DNA of 64,000 nucleotides from Bacillota bacterium. GTDB lineage: Bacteria > Bacillota > Clostridia > Christensenellales > Aristaeellaceae. Below the pieces are notes generated by a model. It saw only the letters and a program-made list of their open reading frames with translations. It searched no databases and had not been told where the DNA came from. A program made the position numbers and the translations under genes. Position 1 is the stretch's first letter, and each line of letters starts with the position of its first letter. Positions 15,253 to 24,262 of this stretch are shown in pieces. The stretch spans positions 1 to 64,000 of the forward strand of contig JAEWVC010000052.1 in assembly GCA_023459275.1 (NCBI GenBank). Reading direction: 5' to 3'.

Positions 15253-18200
15253 ATGTATCAAAAAGTGTCCACCGATATGAATTTTGCCCAAAGGGAAAAG
15301 GAGATCGCCGCCTTCTGGAAGGAGAACGGCGTCGTTCAGAAGAGCTTCCACCACCGCGACGGTGCCAAGGAATCCTTCACCTTTTTCGACGGTCCGCCGA
15401 CAGCCAACGGCAAGCCCCACATCGGGCACGTGCTCACCCGCTCCATCAAGGACCTGATTCCCCGCTACCAGACCATGAAGGGCAAGCGCGTTCTGCGCAA
15501 GGCCGGCTGGGATACCCACGGCCTGCCGGTGGAGCTGGAGGTGGAAAAGCAACTGGGCCTGGACGGCAAGCCGCAAATCGAGGCCTACGGCATTGAGCCC
15601 TTTATCGCCGCCTGCAAAAAAAGCGTATGGAAATATCTCAGTGAATGGCAGGAGATGTCCGACCGCGTCGCCTTCTGGGTGGACATGGAGCATCCCTATA
15701 TTACGTATGAGGACAACTATATCGAGTCCGTGTGGTGGAGCCTCAAGGAGATTGCGGGGCGGGACCTTTTATACAAGGGCCATAAGGTGGTGCCCTATTG
15801 CCCCCGGTGCGGCACGGCGCTGTCCAGCCATGAGGTGGCCCAGGGCTACAAGGAAGTCAGCGACACAAGTGCCTTCGTGCGTTTTGCGGTGAAGGGCGAG
15901 AAGGACACCTATCTGCTGGCCTGGACCACCACACCCTGGACGCTGCCCAGCAACGTGGCCCTGTGCGTGAACGCCAAGGAGGAATACTGCCGCGTGTCCG
16001 TAGGCGGGCAGACCTACATCCTGGCCAAGGCGCTGATCCCTTCCGTGTTCTGTGAGGATGACGCCAAGGCGGCGCAGATCCTTGAGGTGTTCCAAGGCAA
16101 AAAGCTTGAAGGCCTTTCCTACGAGCCGCTGTACAATTTTGCAAGCCCCAGGGAAAAGGCCTGGTATGTGGTGTGCGACAGCTATGTGACGCTCACCGAC
16201 GGCACGGGCATCGTGCACATCGCCCCGGCCTTCGGCGAGGATGACGCCAGGGTGGGAAGGCAGTACGGCCTGCCCTTTGTGCAGTTGGTGGACACCCAGG
16301 GCAAATTTGTTCCAGGCACGCCCTGGGAAGGCGTGTTCGTCAAGCAGGCGGACCCGGCCATCCTTGATGACCTCAAGGCAAGGGGCCTGCTTTTCAAGAC
16401 CGCGGCCTACGCCCACAACTACCCCTTCTGCTGGCGGTGCGACACGCCGCTACTGTACTACGCCAGGGCCACTTGGTTCATCCGCATGACCGCCCTCAAG
16501 GAAGACCTTCTTCGCAACAACCGCAGCGTCAATTGGCTGCCGGAGAACATCAAGGAAGGCCGCATGGGCAATTTTTTGGAGAATGTGGTGGACTGGGGCC
16601 TCTCCAGGGAGCGCTACTGGGGCACTCCCCTGCCCATCTGGCTGTGCGAGGACGGGCATATGCATGTGGTGGGCTCCAAACAGGAACTGCACGATATGGC
16701 CGTGACCCCTTTTGAGGATGTGGAGCTGCACCGCCCCTTCATCGACCAAATCTATCTGAAATGCCCCGTGTGCGGCAAGGAGATGAAGCGGGTCAAGGAG
16801 GTCATCGACTGCTGGTACGATTCCGGCTCCATGCCCTTTGCCCAGTGGCACTATCCCTTTGAAAACAAGGACCAATTTGAAAGCAATTTCCCCGCCGATT
16901 TCATCTCCGAGGCGGTGGATCAAACCAGGGGCTGGTTCTACACGCTGCTGGCCATCGGCACGCTTTTGTTCAACAAGTCCCCCTTTGACAACTGCATCGT
17001 CATGGGCCATGTGCAGGACAAGGACGGACAGAAGATGTCCAAGCACAAGGGCAACGTGGTGGACCCCTGGAGCGTTTTGGACGTGCAGGGCGCCGATGCC
17101 GTGCGCTGGTACTTCTACACCGCCGGCGCGCCCTGGCTGCCCAGCCGCTTTTATGCCGAGGCCGTGTCTGAGTGCCAGCGCAAGTTCATGGGCACGCTGC
17201 AGAACACCTACGCCTTCTTCGTGCTCTATGCCAACATCGACAATTTCGACCCCAAGGAGCATCCGCTGGAAAAAGCCCAGCTTTCCCTGATGGACAAATG
17301 GGTGTTGAGCCGCTTGCACAGCCTGATCCGCACCGTGGAAACGGAGCTGGACAATTACCACCTCACCGAGCCCGCCCGGGCCATCGGCGATTTTGTGGAC
17401 GAACTGAGCAACTGGTACGTGCGCCGCTGCCGGGAACGGTTCTGGGGCAAGGGCATGGCCGGGGACAAGGAGGCCGCCTTCATCACCCTGTATACGGTGC
17501 TTAAGACCCTCTCCTGCCTGACCGCGCCCTTCGTGCCCTACATGGCGGAGAGCATGTACCAAAACCTTGTGCGCACGGTGGACGCTTCCGCGCCGCTGAG
17601 CGTGCATTTGAGCGATTTCCCCGTGTACGACGCATCCCGTATCGACCCCGACATGGAAAAGCAAATGGCCGCGCTCATTGAGGTGGTGCAATTGGGCCGC
17701 GCCTGCCGCAACGCCGCCTCCATGAAGGTGCGCCAGCCGCTGAACACCCTGTATGTAAAGGGCGCCTCTTTTGCCGGTGCCTATGTGGACCTGGCGGAGG
17801 ACGAGCTGAACGTCAAAAAAGTGATCTTTACACAGGATGCCCGGGCCTTCACCAGCTACAAACTCAAGCCGCAATTGCGCACCCTGGGCCCCCGCTACGG
17901 CAAGCTGCTGGGCAAACTGAGCCAGCATCTGGCCACCCTGGACGGCAACGACGTGGTGGACGCCTTCAGCCGCGGCGAAAGCGTGTCCTTTGATCTGGAA
18001 GGTACGCAGGTGGTGCTCAACAAGGACGATGTCCTCACCGAGCCCATGCAGAAGACCGGGTTCATGGCTCTTACGGACCATGATGTCACCGTGGTCATCG
18101 ACACCAACCTTACCCCGGAGCTCATCCAGGAAGGCTTTGTGCGGGAGGTCATCAGCAAGCTGCAGACCATGCGCAAAGAAGCGGATTTTGACGTTACCGA

Positions 18201-18393
18201 CCGCATCCATGTATACTTCTTCAGCCGCAGCACGAACAATGCGCTGCATGAGGCAATTGATAAAAATCAGAGTCAGATTCTAAACAGTGTGCTGGCGCTC
18301 TCCCTTACTGCCGGGGAAATCCCCGCTGACGCCGTGACCAAGGAATGGGACATCAACGGGGAGCCGGCGATCCTGTCGGTGAAGAAGGCCTGA
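15253..18393 (+). CDS. ileS: Isoleucyl-tRNA synthetase
   Basis: Charges tRNA-Ile. 1046 residues from an ATG with gggagg upstream. Signature HIGH occurs in PPTANGKPHIGHVLTRS and KMSKH in QKMSKHKGN. The editing (CP1) domain contains TTTPWTLPSN and the essential Asp region GTGIVHIAPAFGEDD. Four-Cys zinc modules are suggested by CPRCGTA and by CPVCGKEM. The length and the KMSKHKGN form point to the longer, eukaryote-like class (IleS2), which in other bacteria often tolerates mupirocin; resistance here is inference. Controlled by the T-box. Confidence 0.97.
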   Translation: MYQKVSTDMNFAQREKEIAAFWKENGVVQKSFHHRDGAKESFTFFDGPPTANGKPHIGHVLTRSIKDLIPRYQTMKGKRVLRKAGWDTHGLPVELEVEKQLGLDGKPQIEAYGIEPFIAACKKSVWKYLSEWQEMSDRVAFWVDMEHPYITYEDNYIESVWWSLKEIAGRDLLYKGHKVVPYCPRCGTALSSHEVAQGYKEVSDTSAFVRFAVKGEKDTYLLAWTTTPWTLPSNVALCVNAKEEYCRVSVGGQTYILAKALIPSVFCEDDAKAAQILEVFQGKKLEGLSYEPLYNFASPREKAWYVVCDSYVTLTDGTGIVHIAPAFGEDDARVGRQYGLPFVQLVDTQGKFVPGTPWEGVFVKQADPAILDDLKARGLLFKTAAYAHNYPFCWRCDTPLLYYARATWFIRMTALKEDLLRNNRSVNWLPENIKEGRMGNFLENVVDWGLSRERYWGTPLPIWLCEDGHMHVVGSKQELHDMAVTPFEDVELHRPFIDQIYLKCPVCGKEMKRVKEVIDCWYDSGSMPFAQWHYPFENKDQFESNFPADFISEAVDQTRGWFYTLLAIGTLLFNKSPFDNCIVMGHVQDKDGQKMSKHKGNVVDPWSVLDVQGADAVRWYFYTAGAPWLPSRFYAEAVSECQRKFMGTLQNTYAFFVLYANIDNFDPKEHPLEKAQLSLMDKWVLSRLHSLIRTVETELDNYHLTEPARAIGDFVDELSNWYVRRCRERFWGKGMAGDKEAAFITLYTVLKTLSCLTAPFVPYMAESMYQNLVRTVDASAPLSVHLSDFPVYDASRIDPDMEKQMAALIEVVQLGRACRNAASMKVRQPLNTLYVKGASFAGAYVDLAEDELNVKKVIFTQDARAFTSYKLKPQLRTLGPRYGKLLGKLSQHLATLDGNDVVDAFSRGESVSFDLEGTQVVLNKDDVLTEPMQKTGFMALTDHDVTVVIDTNLTPELIQEGFVREVISKLQTMRKEADFDVTDRIHVYFFSRSTNNALHEAIDKNQSQILNSVLALSLTAGEIPADAVTKEWDINGEPAILSVKKA

Positions 18394-18528
18394 TCCTTGC
18401 CTGCCCTTGTGGGTCACATATTCGGTACCGTAGGGCAGCGTTTCGGCATAGCAGCGTTTCATTGACAGCTGCGTTCCTTTCCTGAAATACGTTCTTTGGC
18501 CAAAGGAATCCCGAGAAGGAGTGACCGC

Positions 18529-19401
18529 ATGTTCCTGGCCGATACCTGGCATGACTACCAGGTCCTTGACACCGGCGGCGGCGAAAAGCTGGAGCGCTGG
18601 GGCGATATTCTCCTGCGCCGCCCCGATCCCCAGGTCATCTGGCCCGCCTCTGCCCCTTCGCTGTGGCAAAAGGCCCAGGCCCACTACCACAGGAGCGAGC
18701 GGGGCGGCGGCCAGTGGGAGTTTTTTCAAAAGCTGCCGGACAGGTGGGTCCTTTCCCATGAAAACTTAAAATTCTATGTGCGTCCCACGGGCTTCAAGCA
18801 TACGGGCCTGTTTCCTGAGCAGTCCGCCAACTGGGTATGGATGTCCGGGCTGTGCAAAGCCCGGGCCGCGCAGGGCAAAACTCCCCGGGTGCTGAACCTT
18901 TTCGGCTATACCGGCGGGGCCACCCTGGCCTGCGCAGCGGCGGGAGCGCAGGTGACCCACGTGGACGCGGCCAAGGGCATGGTGAACTGGGCCAGGGAAA
19001 ACCAAAAGCTTTCCGGCATTGCAGAAACAAGCTGCCGCTGGATCGTGGAGGACGCGCTCTCCTTCGTCAAAAGGGAACTCCGCCGGGGCAGCCGGTACGA
19101 CGGCATCCTCATGGACCCGCCCAGCTACGGCAGGGGCCCCGGGGGCGAGGTATGGAAGCTGGAGGATGAGCTGTACACCCTTTGCGATACCTGCGCCGGG
19201 CTTCTTTCGGAGGAGCCGCTTTTCTTCCTCATCAACAGCTACACTACGGGCTTCCAGGCCAGCGTGCTTGCCAACATCCTGCGTCTGTGCGCGGCAAAGG
19301 GGCACGGGGGCAAAATCGACGCCCAGGAGCTCTGCCTGCCGGTTCAAACGGGGGGCGTGCTCCCCTGCGGCTGCAGCGGGCGGTGGCAGGCCCATGATTG
19401 A
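18529..19401 (+). CDS. Class I SAM-dependent methyltransferase, RlmI/RlmK-like
   Basis: Probable 23S rRNA m5C-type methyltransferase. 290 residues starting at ATG with agaaggag upstream. A short N-terminal region is followed by the Rossmann methyltransferase domain: motif I LNLFGYTGGATLACAAAG, THVDAAKGMVNWA, and the catalytic-loop-like MDPPSYGRGP. It overlaps the next gene, a pseudouridine synthase, by 8 nt, so the two RNA-modification enzymes are probably translationally coupled. Which nucleotide it modifies cannot be told. Confidence 0.85.
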   Translation: MFLADTWHDYQVLDTGGGEKLERWGDILLRRPDPQVIWPASAPSLWQKAQAHYHRSERGGGQWEFFQKLPDRWVLSHENLKFYVRPTGFKHTGLFPEQSANWVWMSGLCKARAAQGKTPRVLNLFGYTGGATLACAAAGAQVTHVDAAKGMVNWARENQKLSGIAETSCRWIVEDALSFVKRELRRGSRYDGILMDPPSYGRGPGGEVWKLEDELYTLCDTCAGLLSEEPLFFLINSYTTGFQASVLANILRLCAAKGHGGKIDAQELCLPVQTGGVLPCGCSGRWQAHD

Positions 19402-20089
19402 CATCGTCTACGAGGACAACCATGTGCTGGTGGTGGTCAAGCCCCCCAACCTTTTAACCCAGGCGGACCAGACGGGGGATGACGACCTGCTGTCCCTGAT
19501 GAAGCGGTATATCAGGGAAAAGTATCAAAAGCCCGGGGAGGTGTACCTGGGCCTTGTCCACCGCATGGACAGGCCTGTAGGAGGCTTGCTGTGCCTGGCC
19601 CGTACCTCCAAGGCGGCTGCCCGGCTGTCACGGCAGGTGGCCAGCCACGAAATGGCCCGGGAATACCTGGCTGTCGCGGAAGGCAGCCTGCCAAAAAGCG
19701 GCACGCTGCGGGACTTTCTTCTCAAAAACGAAAGCACCAACATGGTTTCCGCGGTGCCGGAAGGCACGCCGGGCGGCCAGACCGCCATCCTCCATTATGA
19801 CTGCCTTGACCAAAGGGAAAGCACCTCGCTGATCCATGTCCGGCTGGAAACGGGCCGGGCCCATCAGATCCGGGTACAGCTTTCCTCCTTCGGCCATCCG
19901 CTTTTGAACGATGCCCGGTACGGCCATGGGGCGCCGGGAAACCAGATCGCCCTGTGGGGGGCAAGATTGGCTTTCACCCACCCCACCCTGAAAACGCGGA
20001 TGACGTTTTCAAGCTCCCCGGAGGGGGAGGCATGGGCGCCGTACCGGGAAGCCATCGGCCGCTTTTGCGCCGGAAAACCAGCCGAATAA
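19394..20089 (+). CDS. RluA-family pseudouridine synthase
   Basis: 231-residue RNA uridine isomerase. The catalytic motif HRMDRPVGG contains the expected Asp. Further family segments are LVVVKPPNLLTQ at the N-terminus and LETGRAHQIRVQ near the C-terminus. There is no S4 domain, as in the short RluA-like (TruC/RluC-short) forms. The ATG overlaps the methyltransferase stop by 8 nt and the gene is followed after 17 nt by tgt. The target RNA is unknown. Confidence 0.9.
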   Translation: MIDIVYEDNHVLVVVKPPNLLTQADQTGDDDLLSLMKRYIREKYQKPGEVYLGLVHRMDRPVGGLLCLARTSKAAARLSRQVASHEMAREYLAVAEGSLPKSGTLRDFLLKNESTNMVSAVPEGTPGGQTAILHYDCLDQRESTSLIHVRLETGRAHQIRVQLSSFGHPLLNDARYGHGAPGNQIALWGARLAFTHPTLKTRMTFSSSPEGEAWAPYREAIGRFCAGKPAE

Positions 20090-20106
20090 CATCAAAGGAG
20101 CCGCAC

Positions 20107-21234
20107 ATGTCAAACCCCGTCACCTTTGAACTTCTCAAAACCTGCAAGCAGTCCGGCGCAAGGCTGGGCGTTCTGCATACCCCCCACGGGGACATTGATA
20201 CCCCCATCTATATGCCCGTAGGCACCGCCGCCACGGTGAAGGCTGTGCTGCCCAGAGACCTAAACGAACTTGGCGCGCAGATCATACTCAGCAACACCTA
20301 CCACCTGCATCTGCGGCCCGGGGAGGCCCTGGTCAAGGAGGCCGGCGGGCTGCATGATTTCATGTACTGGAACAAGCCCATATTGACCGACAGCGGCGGG
20401 TTCCAGGTGTTTTCCCTCTCCGGCATCCGCAAGATCAAGGAGGAGGGCGTCACCTTCCAAAGCCATATCGACGGCAGCCGGCGCTTTATCTCCCCGGAGG
20501 TCTCCATGCAGATCCAGCAGGACTTGGGCGCGGACATCGCCATGGCCTTTGACGTGTGCTCCCCTTACCCCTGCGATCATGAAACCGCCAGGGAGAACAT
20601 GGAGCGCACCCACCGCTGGGCCAGGCGCTGCCAGACCTCCCACACAAGGGAGGACCAGGCGCTTTTCGGCATCGTGCAGGGCGCGTTTTACAAGGATCTG
20701 CGGGTTGAAAGTGCCAAGGCTCTGGCGGATATGGATTTTGTGGGCTACGGCATCGGCGGGCTGTCTGTGGGCGAACCCAAGCCCATCATGTATGAAATGC
20801 TGGAGGAATTGATGCCCCACATGCCGGTACACAAGCCGCGCTATTTGATGGGGGTTGGTTCGCCGGACTGCCTGGTGGAGGGCGTTCTGCGGGGCGTGGA
20901 CATGTTCGACTGCGTGCTGGCCACCAGGGTTGCCAGAAACGGCACTATTTTGACGGGCAAAGGCCGGCTGGTGGTGCGCAACGCGGACTGCGCCCATGAT
21001 TTTTCGCCCCTGGAGGAAGGCTGCGATTGCTACGCCTGCCGCCACTTTTCCAGGGCCTATATCCGCCATCTGTTCAAGGCGGAGGAAATGGTTGGTGCGC
21101 AGCTTGCCTCCATCCATAACCTGCGGTTCCTTGTCAGGCTGATGGAACAGGTACGCAAGGCCATCCGGGAAGACCGGCTGCTGGATTTTCGGCGGGAATT
21201 TTTTGAAAATTATGACATGAGAAGGAATTTCTAG
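20107..21234 (+). CDS. tgt: Queuine tRNA-guanine transglycosylase
   Basis: Exchanges guanine-34 for a queuosine precursor in GUN-anticodon tRNAs. 375 residues, the family length. Catalytic Asp regions TDSGGFQVFSL and MAFDVCSPYP are present. The zinc site appears in EGCDCYACRHFSRAYIRHL. The start ATG follows aaaggag. The order tgt-yajC is conserved in many bacteria. It closes the ileS-side run of RNA-processing genes before a new promoter at 21297. Confidence 0.96.
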   Translation: MSNPVTFELLKTCKQSGARLGVLHTPHGDIDTPIYMPVGTAATVKAVLPRDLNELGAQIILSNTYHLHLRPGEALVKEAGGLHDFMYWNKPILTDSGGFQVFSLSGIRKIKEEGVTFQSHIDGSRRFISPEVSMQIQQDLGADIAMAFDVCSPYPCDHETARENMERTHRWARRCQTSHTREDQALFGIVQGAFYKDLRVESAKALADMDFVGYGIGGLSVGEPKPIMYEMLEELMPHMPVHKPRYLMGVGSPDCLVEGVLRGVDMFDCVLATRVARNGTILTGKGRLVVRNADCAHDFSPLEEGCDCYACRHFSRAYIRHLFKAEEMVGAQLASIHNLRFLVRLMEQVRKAIREDRLLDFRREFFENYDMRRNF

Positions 21235-21296
21235 GCAGATGCCAGGCGGCGCATGCAGGAATTTGCATTTTCTTTCAGGTGTAAACAAAGAATCCC

Positions 21297-21325
21297 TTGC
21301 GCGGCATTCCTTTTCTTGTTATAAT
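21297..21325 (+). promoter_or_regulatory. Predicted sigma-A promoter of yajC
   Basis: -35 TTGCGC (21297-21302), 17-nt spacer, consensus -10 TATAAT (21320-21325). About 36 nt upstream of the yajC ATG. Same -35 variant as the scfA and DUF1292 promoters. Confidence 0.75.
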
Positions 21326-21360
21326 CGCTTAGATACAAACTTGAAGGGAGACCCCGATCC

Positions 21361-21765
21361 ATGCTGAACACGCTTTTCAACTGGGCTTTCGGCCTCACCG
21401 CCGCCCTTGCGGACGCCGCCACCGGCACGGACGCCGCCACCGCAGCGGAAGGTACCATCACCGATCCTACAGGCGGTCTGCTGGGCATGATCCTGCCCAT
21501 GGCGCTGATCTTCGTAGTGTTCTATTTCATGCTCATCCGTCCCCAGCGGAAAAAGGACAAGAAGGTCAAGGAAATGCTGTCCGCCCTGAAGGTGAGCGAC
21601 CGGGTGTGCACCATCGGCGGCATCTATGGCACCATCGTGTCCATCAAGGATGATACCTTCACCATTTCCGTGGGCCAGGACAACGTGAAGCTGGTTTTCG
21701 CCCGCTGGGCCATCCGCAACGTGGAGGAAGTCTCCGTGGAGAACGACTCCGAGGTGTTGGCGTAA
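21361..21765 (+). CDS. yajC: Preprotein translocase accessory subunit YajC
   Basis: Small single-pass membrane protein that associates with SecDF/SecYEG. 134 residues. After a short Ala/Thr-rich N-terminus there is one membrane helix (about 42-60, MILPMALIFVVFYFMLI), then the conserved RPQRKKDKKVKEMLSALKVSDRVCTIGGIYGTI cytoplasmic segment, here cited in part. No secDF genes follow in this window. Confidence 0.95.
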   Translation: MLNTLFNWAFGLTAALADAATGTDAATAAEGTITDPTGGLLGMILPMALIFVVFYFMLIRPQRKKDKKVKEMLSALKVSDRVCTIGGIYGTIVSIKDDTFTISVGQDNVKLVFARWAIRNVEEVSVENDSEVLA

Positions 21766-21768
21766 TAT

Positions 21769-21943
21769 TCGAAAAAGTGGCATAGCCACTTTTTCGAGCT
21801 TTTCCCTCGCCGCACCGCACAATGGCTGCGCCATTGTGCGGTCGTTTGCTCGGGCAAGGTAGGAATTTCTTCGAAATTCCAGCGAAAATCACCGTACATG
21901 CCGCCGATTTTCGATTTTATATGGAGGACCCGCGGGCCCTCCA
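21769..21943. repeat. Structured intergenic repeat, family A, copy 1 (includes yajC terminator)
   Basis: About 175 nt similar along its length to 27305-27475. It starts with a 13-bp hairpin (tcgaaaaagtggc / gccactttttcga, 21769-21797) that can terminate yajC. It then has further dyads: ggaatttc-ttc-gaaattcc, cgaaaatc...gattttcg and tggaggacccgcgggccctcca. The block tttgctcgggcaagg is shared by both copies. Non-coding. Confidence 0.8.
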
Positions 21944-22059
21944 TACCTCCCGGGATTGACACATCCATATATTTTGCGGTTGCTCTGCGGCTGCCGCATC
22001 AGGCATAAACCCTCCCCTCCCCGCATACATTTGTGCAAAAAGGACGGGGAGGGTTTTTC

Positions 22060-22476
22060 ATGTCCCAGGCGAAAGCGGCATCCCACAGGCGGACCCATGC
22101 CCGGAACCAAAGCGCGTGGGGCCGCATCCTTAAAGGCTTGTTGGTAGCCGTGGCCGTATCGGCGGCGGGTATATTGGTATTTGCCCTGCTAATGCAGTGG
22201 CTCAAGCCGTCGGACGGCGTGATCCGCGTGTTCAACCAGATATTGAAGCTGGCCTCCATCGTTATCGGCGTCATCGCCGCCGTGGGCCGCGGCGGGGAGA
22301 AGGGATTGCTCCGCGGCGCGGCGGTGGGCTTGCTCTATATGGGGCTGGGCGTATGCCTGTACGCGGTGCTCACCGGGCAGCAGCTTCCCATCACCGCCTA
22401 CCTGGGGGACCTGGGCATGGGCCTTGCCGGGGGCGGCCTGACGGGGATGATCCTGTCCAATCTTTCGGCAAAGTAA
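22060..22476 (+). CDS. TIGR04086-like small membrane protein
   Basis: 138 residues from an ATG with ggggaggg upstream. A basic N-terminus (about 1-22) is followed by four predicted membrane helices with Gly-rich turns (AAVGRGGEKGLLRGAA). It matches the length, topology and location of the TIGR04086 family, which in Clostridia sits between yajC and the SCIFF peptide gene. Function unknown. Its stop codon abuts the scfA promoter. Confidence 0.75.
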   Translation: MSQAKAASHRRTHARNQSAWGRILKGLLVAVAVSAAGILVFALLMQWLKPSDGVIRVFNQILKLASIVIGVIAAVGRGGEKGLLRGAAVGLLYMGLGVCLYAVLTGQQLPITAYLGDLGMGLAGGGLTGMILSNLSAK

Positions 22477-22505
22477 TTGCGCCAAACGGAAATCCGGTGT
22501 ATAAT
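22477..22505 (+). promoter_or_regulatory. Predicted sigma-A promoter of scfA
   Basis: -35 TTGCGC (22477-22482) begins at the base after the preceding stop codon; 17-nt spacer; -10 TATAAT (22500-22505). The start is expected near 22512, 28 nt before the scfA ATG. Confidence 0.78.
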
Positions 22506-22539
22506 ACCTCCATTACCAGCAAAATGGAGGAGGATCCCC

Positions 22540-22737
22540 ATGAAACATGTCAAGACCATCGCCAGCGCCTGCCTGAAGGAGTCGCTTGTACACGGCGGCT
22601 GCGGCGAGTGCCAGGCGTCCTGCCAGAGCGCCTGCAAAACCAGCTGCACCGTGGCCAACCAGTCCTGCGCCAACAAGGAGAACAACGCCGTGTTAAACGG
22701 CGAAGAGGGCAGGCTGAACCGCGTCTTCGGCAAATAA
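22540..22737 (+). CDS. scfA: SCIFF ranthipeptide precursor
   Basis: Ribosomally made precursor of the six-cysteines-in-forty-five family, whose cysteines are thioether-cross-linked by a radical SAM maturase. 65 residues. The core CGECQASCQSACKTSC with Cys21, 24, 28, 32, 36 and later Cys43 matches the family exactly. Two oddities: an extra Cys11 in the leader (SACLKES), and a charged C-terminal tail of about 20 residues after the usual end (NNAVLNGEEGRLNRVFGK). A strong ggaggagg Shine-Dalgarno and its own promoter suggest high expression. Confidence 0.95.
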   Translation: MKHVKTIASACLKESLVHGGCGECQASCQSACKTSCTVANQSCANKENNAVLNGEEGRLNRVFGK

Positions 22738-22757
22738 CAACCATACAGGAACATAAA

Positions 22758-22780
22758 AAGCGGGAGGCTGCCTCCCGCTT
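22758..22780 (+). terminator. Terminator/attenuator between scfA and scfB
   Basis: A 10-bp hairpin aagcgggagg-ctg-cctcccgctt followed by cttgttgtttct. Placed here, partial read-through would give much more precursor than maturase mRNA. Confidence 0.75.
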
Positions 22781-22819
22781 CTTGTTGTTTCTATTATAGA
22801 TGATCTGGAGGAAACCGTT

Positions 22820-24166
22820 TTGATTCATACCTTTATCGCCGTTGGCCAGCCCATGGCGCTGGACGTGGGTTCCGGCGCAGTCCACGCCCTGGATGCAATA
22901 GCCTACGAGGCTTTGCAGCTTTGGGACAGCGTTCCGGGCGAAGAGATTGCAAAAAAACTTTCGGAGCGTTTTCCCGCGCAGGAAGTGGAGGAAGTGCTCA
23001 CGGAGCTTCAAGAGCTTGAGCGCATGGGCCAGCTGAACGCCCCCGACGGATATGAGGACGTGGAGGTCCGCGCCCCCGGGGTGGTGAAGGCTATGTGCCT
23101 GCATGCCGCCCACGACTGCAACCTGCGCTGCCGCTACTGCTTTGCAGGGGCCGGGGAATATCACCTACGGAAACGGACGCTGATGAAGGCGGAAACGGGC
23201 AAGGCAGCCCTTGACTGGTTGGTTCAAAAAAGCGGGAACCGGGTAAATTTAGAAGTGGACTTCTTCGGCGGCGAGCCGCTGATGAATTTCAAAGCCATCC
23301 GGGAGATCGTGGCCTACGGACGGGAACTGGAAAAGACGCACAACAAGCATTTCAAGTTTACCACCACCACCAACGGGCTGCTGCTCACGGACGAGGTGAT
23401 TGATTTCCTGAACCGGGAGATGGACAACGTGGTCCTCTCCATCGACGGGCGCAAAGAAGTGCATGACCGCATGCGGCCTTCGCCAAACGGCAGCGGCAGC
23501 TATGACCGCGTCCTCCCCGGCGCCTTGAAGCTTGCCCGCTCAAGAAACCAGCAGCGGTATTACGTGCGCGGCACCTTTACCGCCCATAACCTGGATTTTT
23601 CCAAGGATGTGCTGCATTTGGCCGATACAGGTTTTGAGCAGATTTCCATCGAGCCCGTGGTGGCGGACCCGAATTGCGGCTATGCGCTTACGGAAGAGCA
23701 TCTTCCCAAAATTTTTGAGGAGTACGAGTCTCTGGCCAGGGAATATATGAAACGGCGCAAGGACGGCCGCTGGTTCAGCTTCTTCCATTTTATGGTGGAC
23801 CTTCAGGGCGGGCCTTGCCTGCGCAAACGCCTCACCGGCTGCGGCGCGGGGAATGAGTACGTGGCTGTGACGCCGGAGGGTGACATTTATCCCTGCCACC
23901 AGTTTGTGGGCCGCGAAGGCTTTCAGATGGGGTCGGTGCTGGACGGTTCCTTCGACAGTGCCCTTCAGCAGAAATTTGCCGCCAACAATGTGCTGAGCAA
24001 GGAGGCCTGCCGCACTTGCTGGGCACGCTTCTTCTGCTCCGGGGGCTGCGCGGCCAACGCCCATTTGTTCCACGGCGACATTGGCAAGCCCTACGAACTG
24101 GAGTGCAAAATGGAGCGCAAGCGGCTGGAATGCGCCATGGCGATAAACGCGCTGGAGCGTGAATAG
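22820..24166 (+). CDS. scfB: Radical SAM SCIFF maturase
   Basis: Iron-sulfur enzyme expected to install thioether (sactionine-like, ranthipeptide) bonds on ScfA. 448 residues with a TTG start 8 nt after ggagg. The N-terminal region (1-90) is a peptide-recognition-like wing. The radical SAM CX3CX2C motif is Cys100, Cys104 and Cys107 (CNLRCRYC). The C-terminal SPASM region carries many cysteines (CGAGNEY, CHQF, CRTCWARFFCSGGC, LECKMERKRLEC) for auxiliary clusters. It directly follows the precursor gene. Confidence 0.96.
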   Translation: MIHTFIAVGQPMALDVGSGAVHALDAIAYEALQLWDSVPGEEIAKKLSERFPAQEVEEVLTELQELERMGQLNAPDGYEDVEVRAPGVVKAMCLHAAHDCNLRCRYCFAGAGEYHLRKRTLMKAETGKAALDWLVQKSGNRVNLEVDFFGGEPLMNFKAIREIVAYGRELEKTHNKHFKFTTTTNGLLLTDEVIDFLNREMDNVVLSIDGRKEVHDRMRPSPNGSGSYDRVLPGALKLARSRNQQRYYVRGTFTAHNLDFSKDVLHLADTGFEQISIEPVVADPNCGYALTEEHLPKIFEEYESLAREYMKRRKDGRWFSFFHFMVDLQGGPCLRKRLTGCGAGNEYVAVTPEGDIYPCHQFVGREGFQMGSVLDGSFDSALQQKFAANNVLSKEACRTCWARFFCSGGCAANAHLFHGDIGKPYELECKMERKRLECAMAINALERE

Positions 24167-24262
24167 GGCCGCGTGCGATACCACGGAAATATTCATGATG
24201 CGTTCATGATCAAGTCAAAATTTTTGCTTATACTATGCTCGAATCCACAAAAGGAGGGATAC

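Noticed and set aside
16450..18249. 599-codon minus-strand open frame opposite ileS
   Set aside because: Antisense shadow of a certain aminoacyl-tRNA synthetase.
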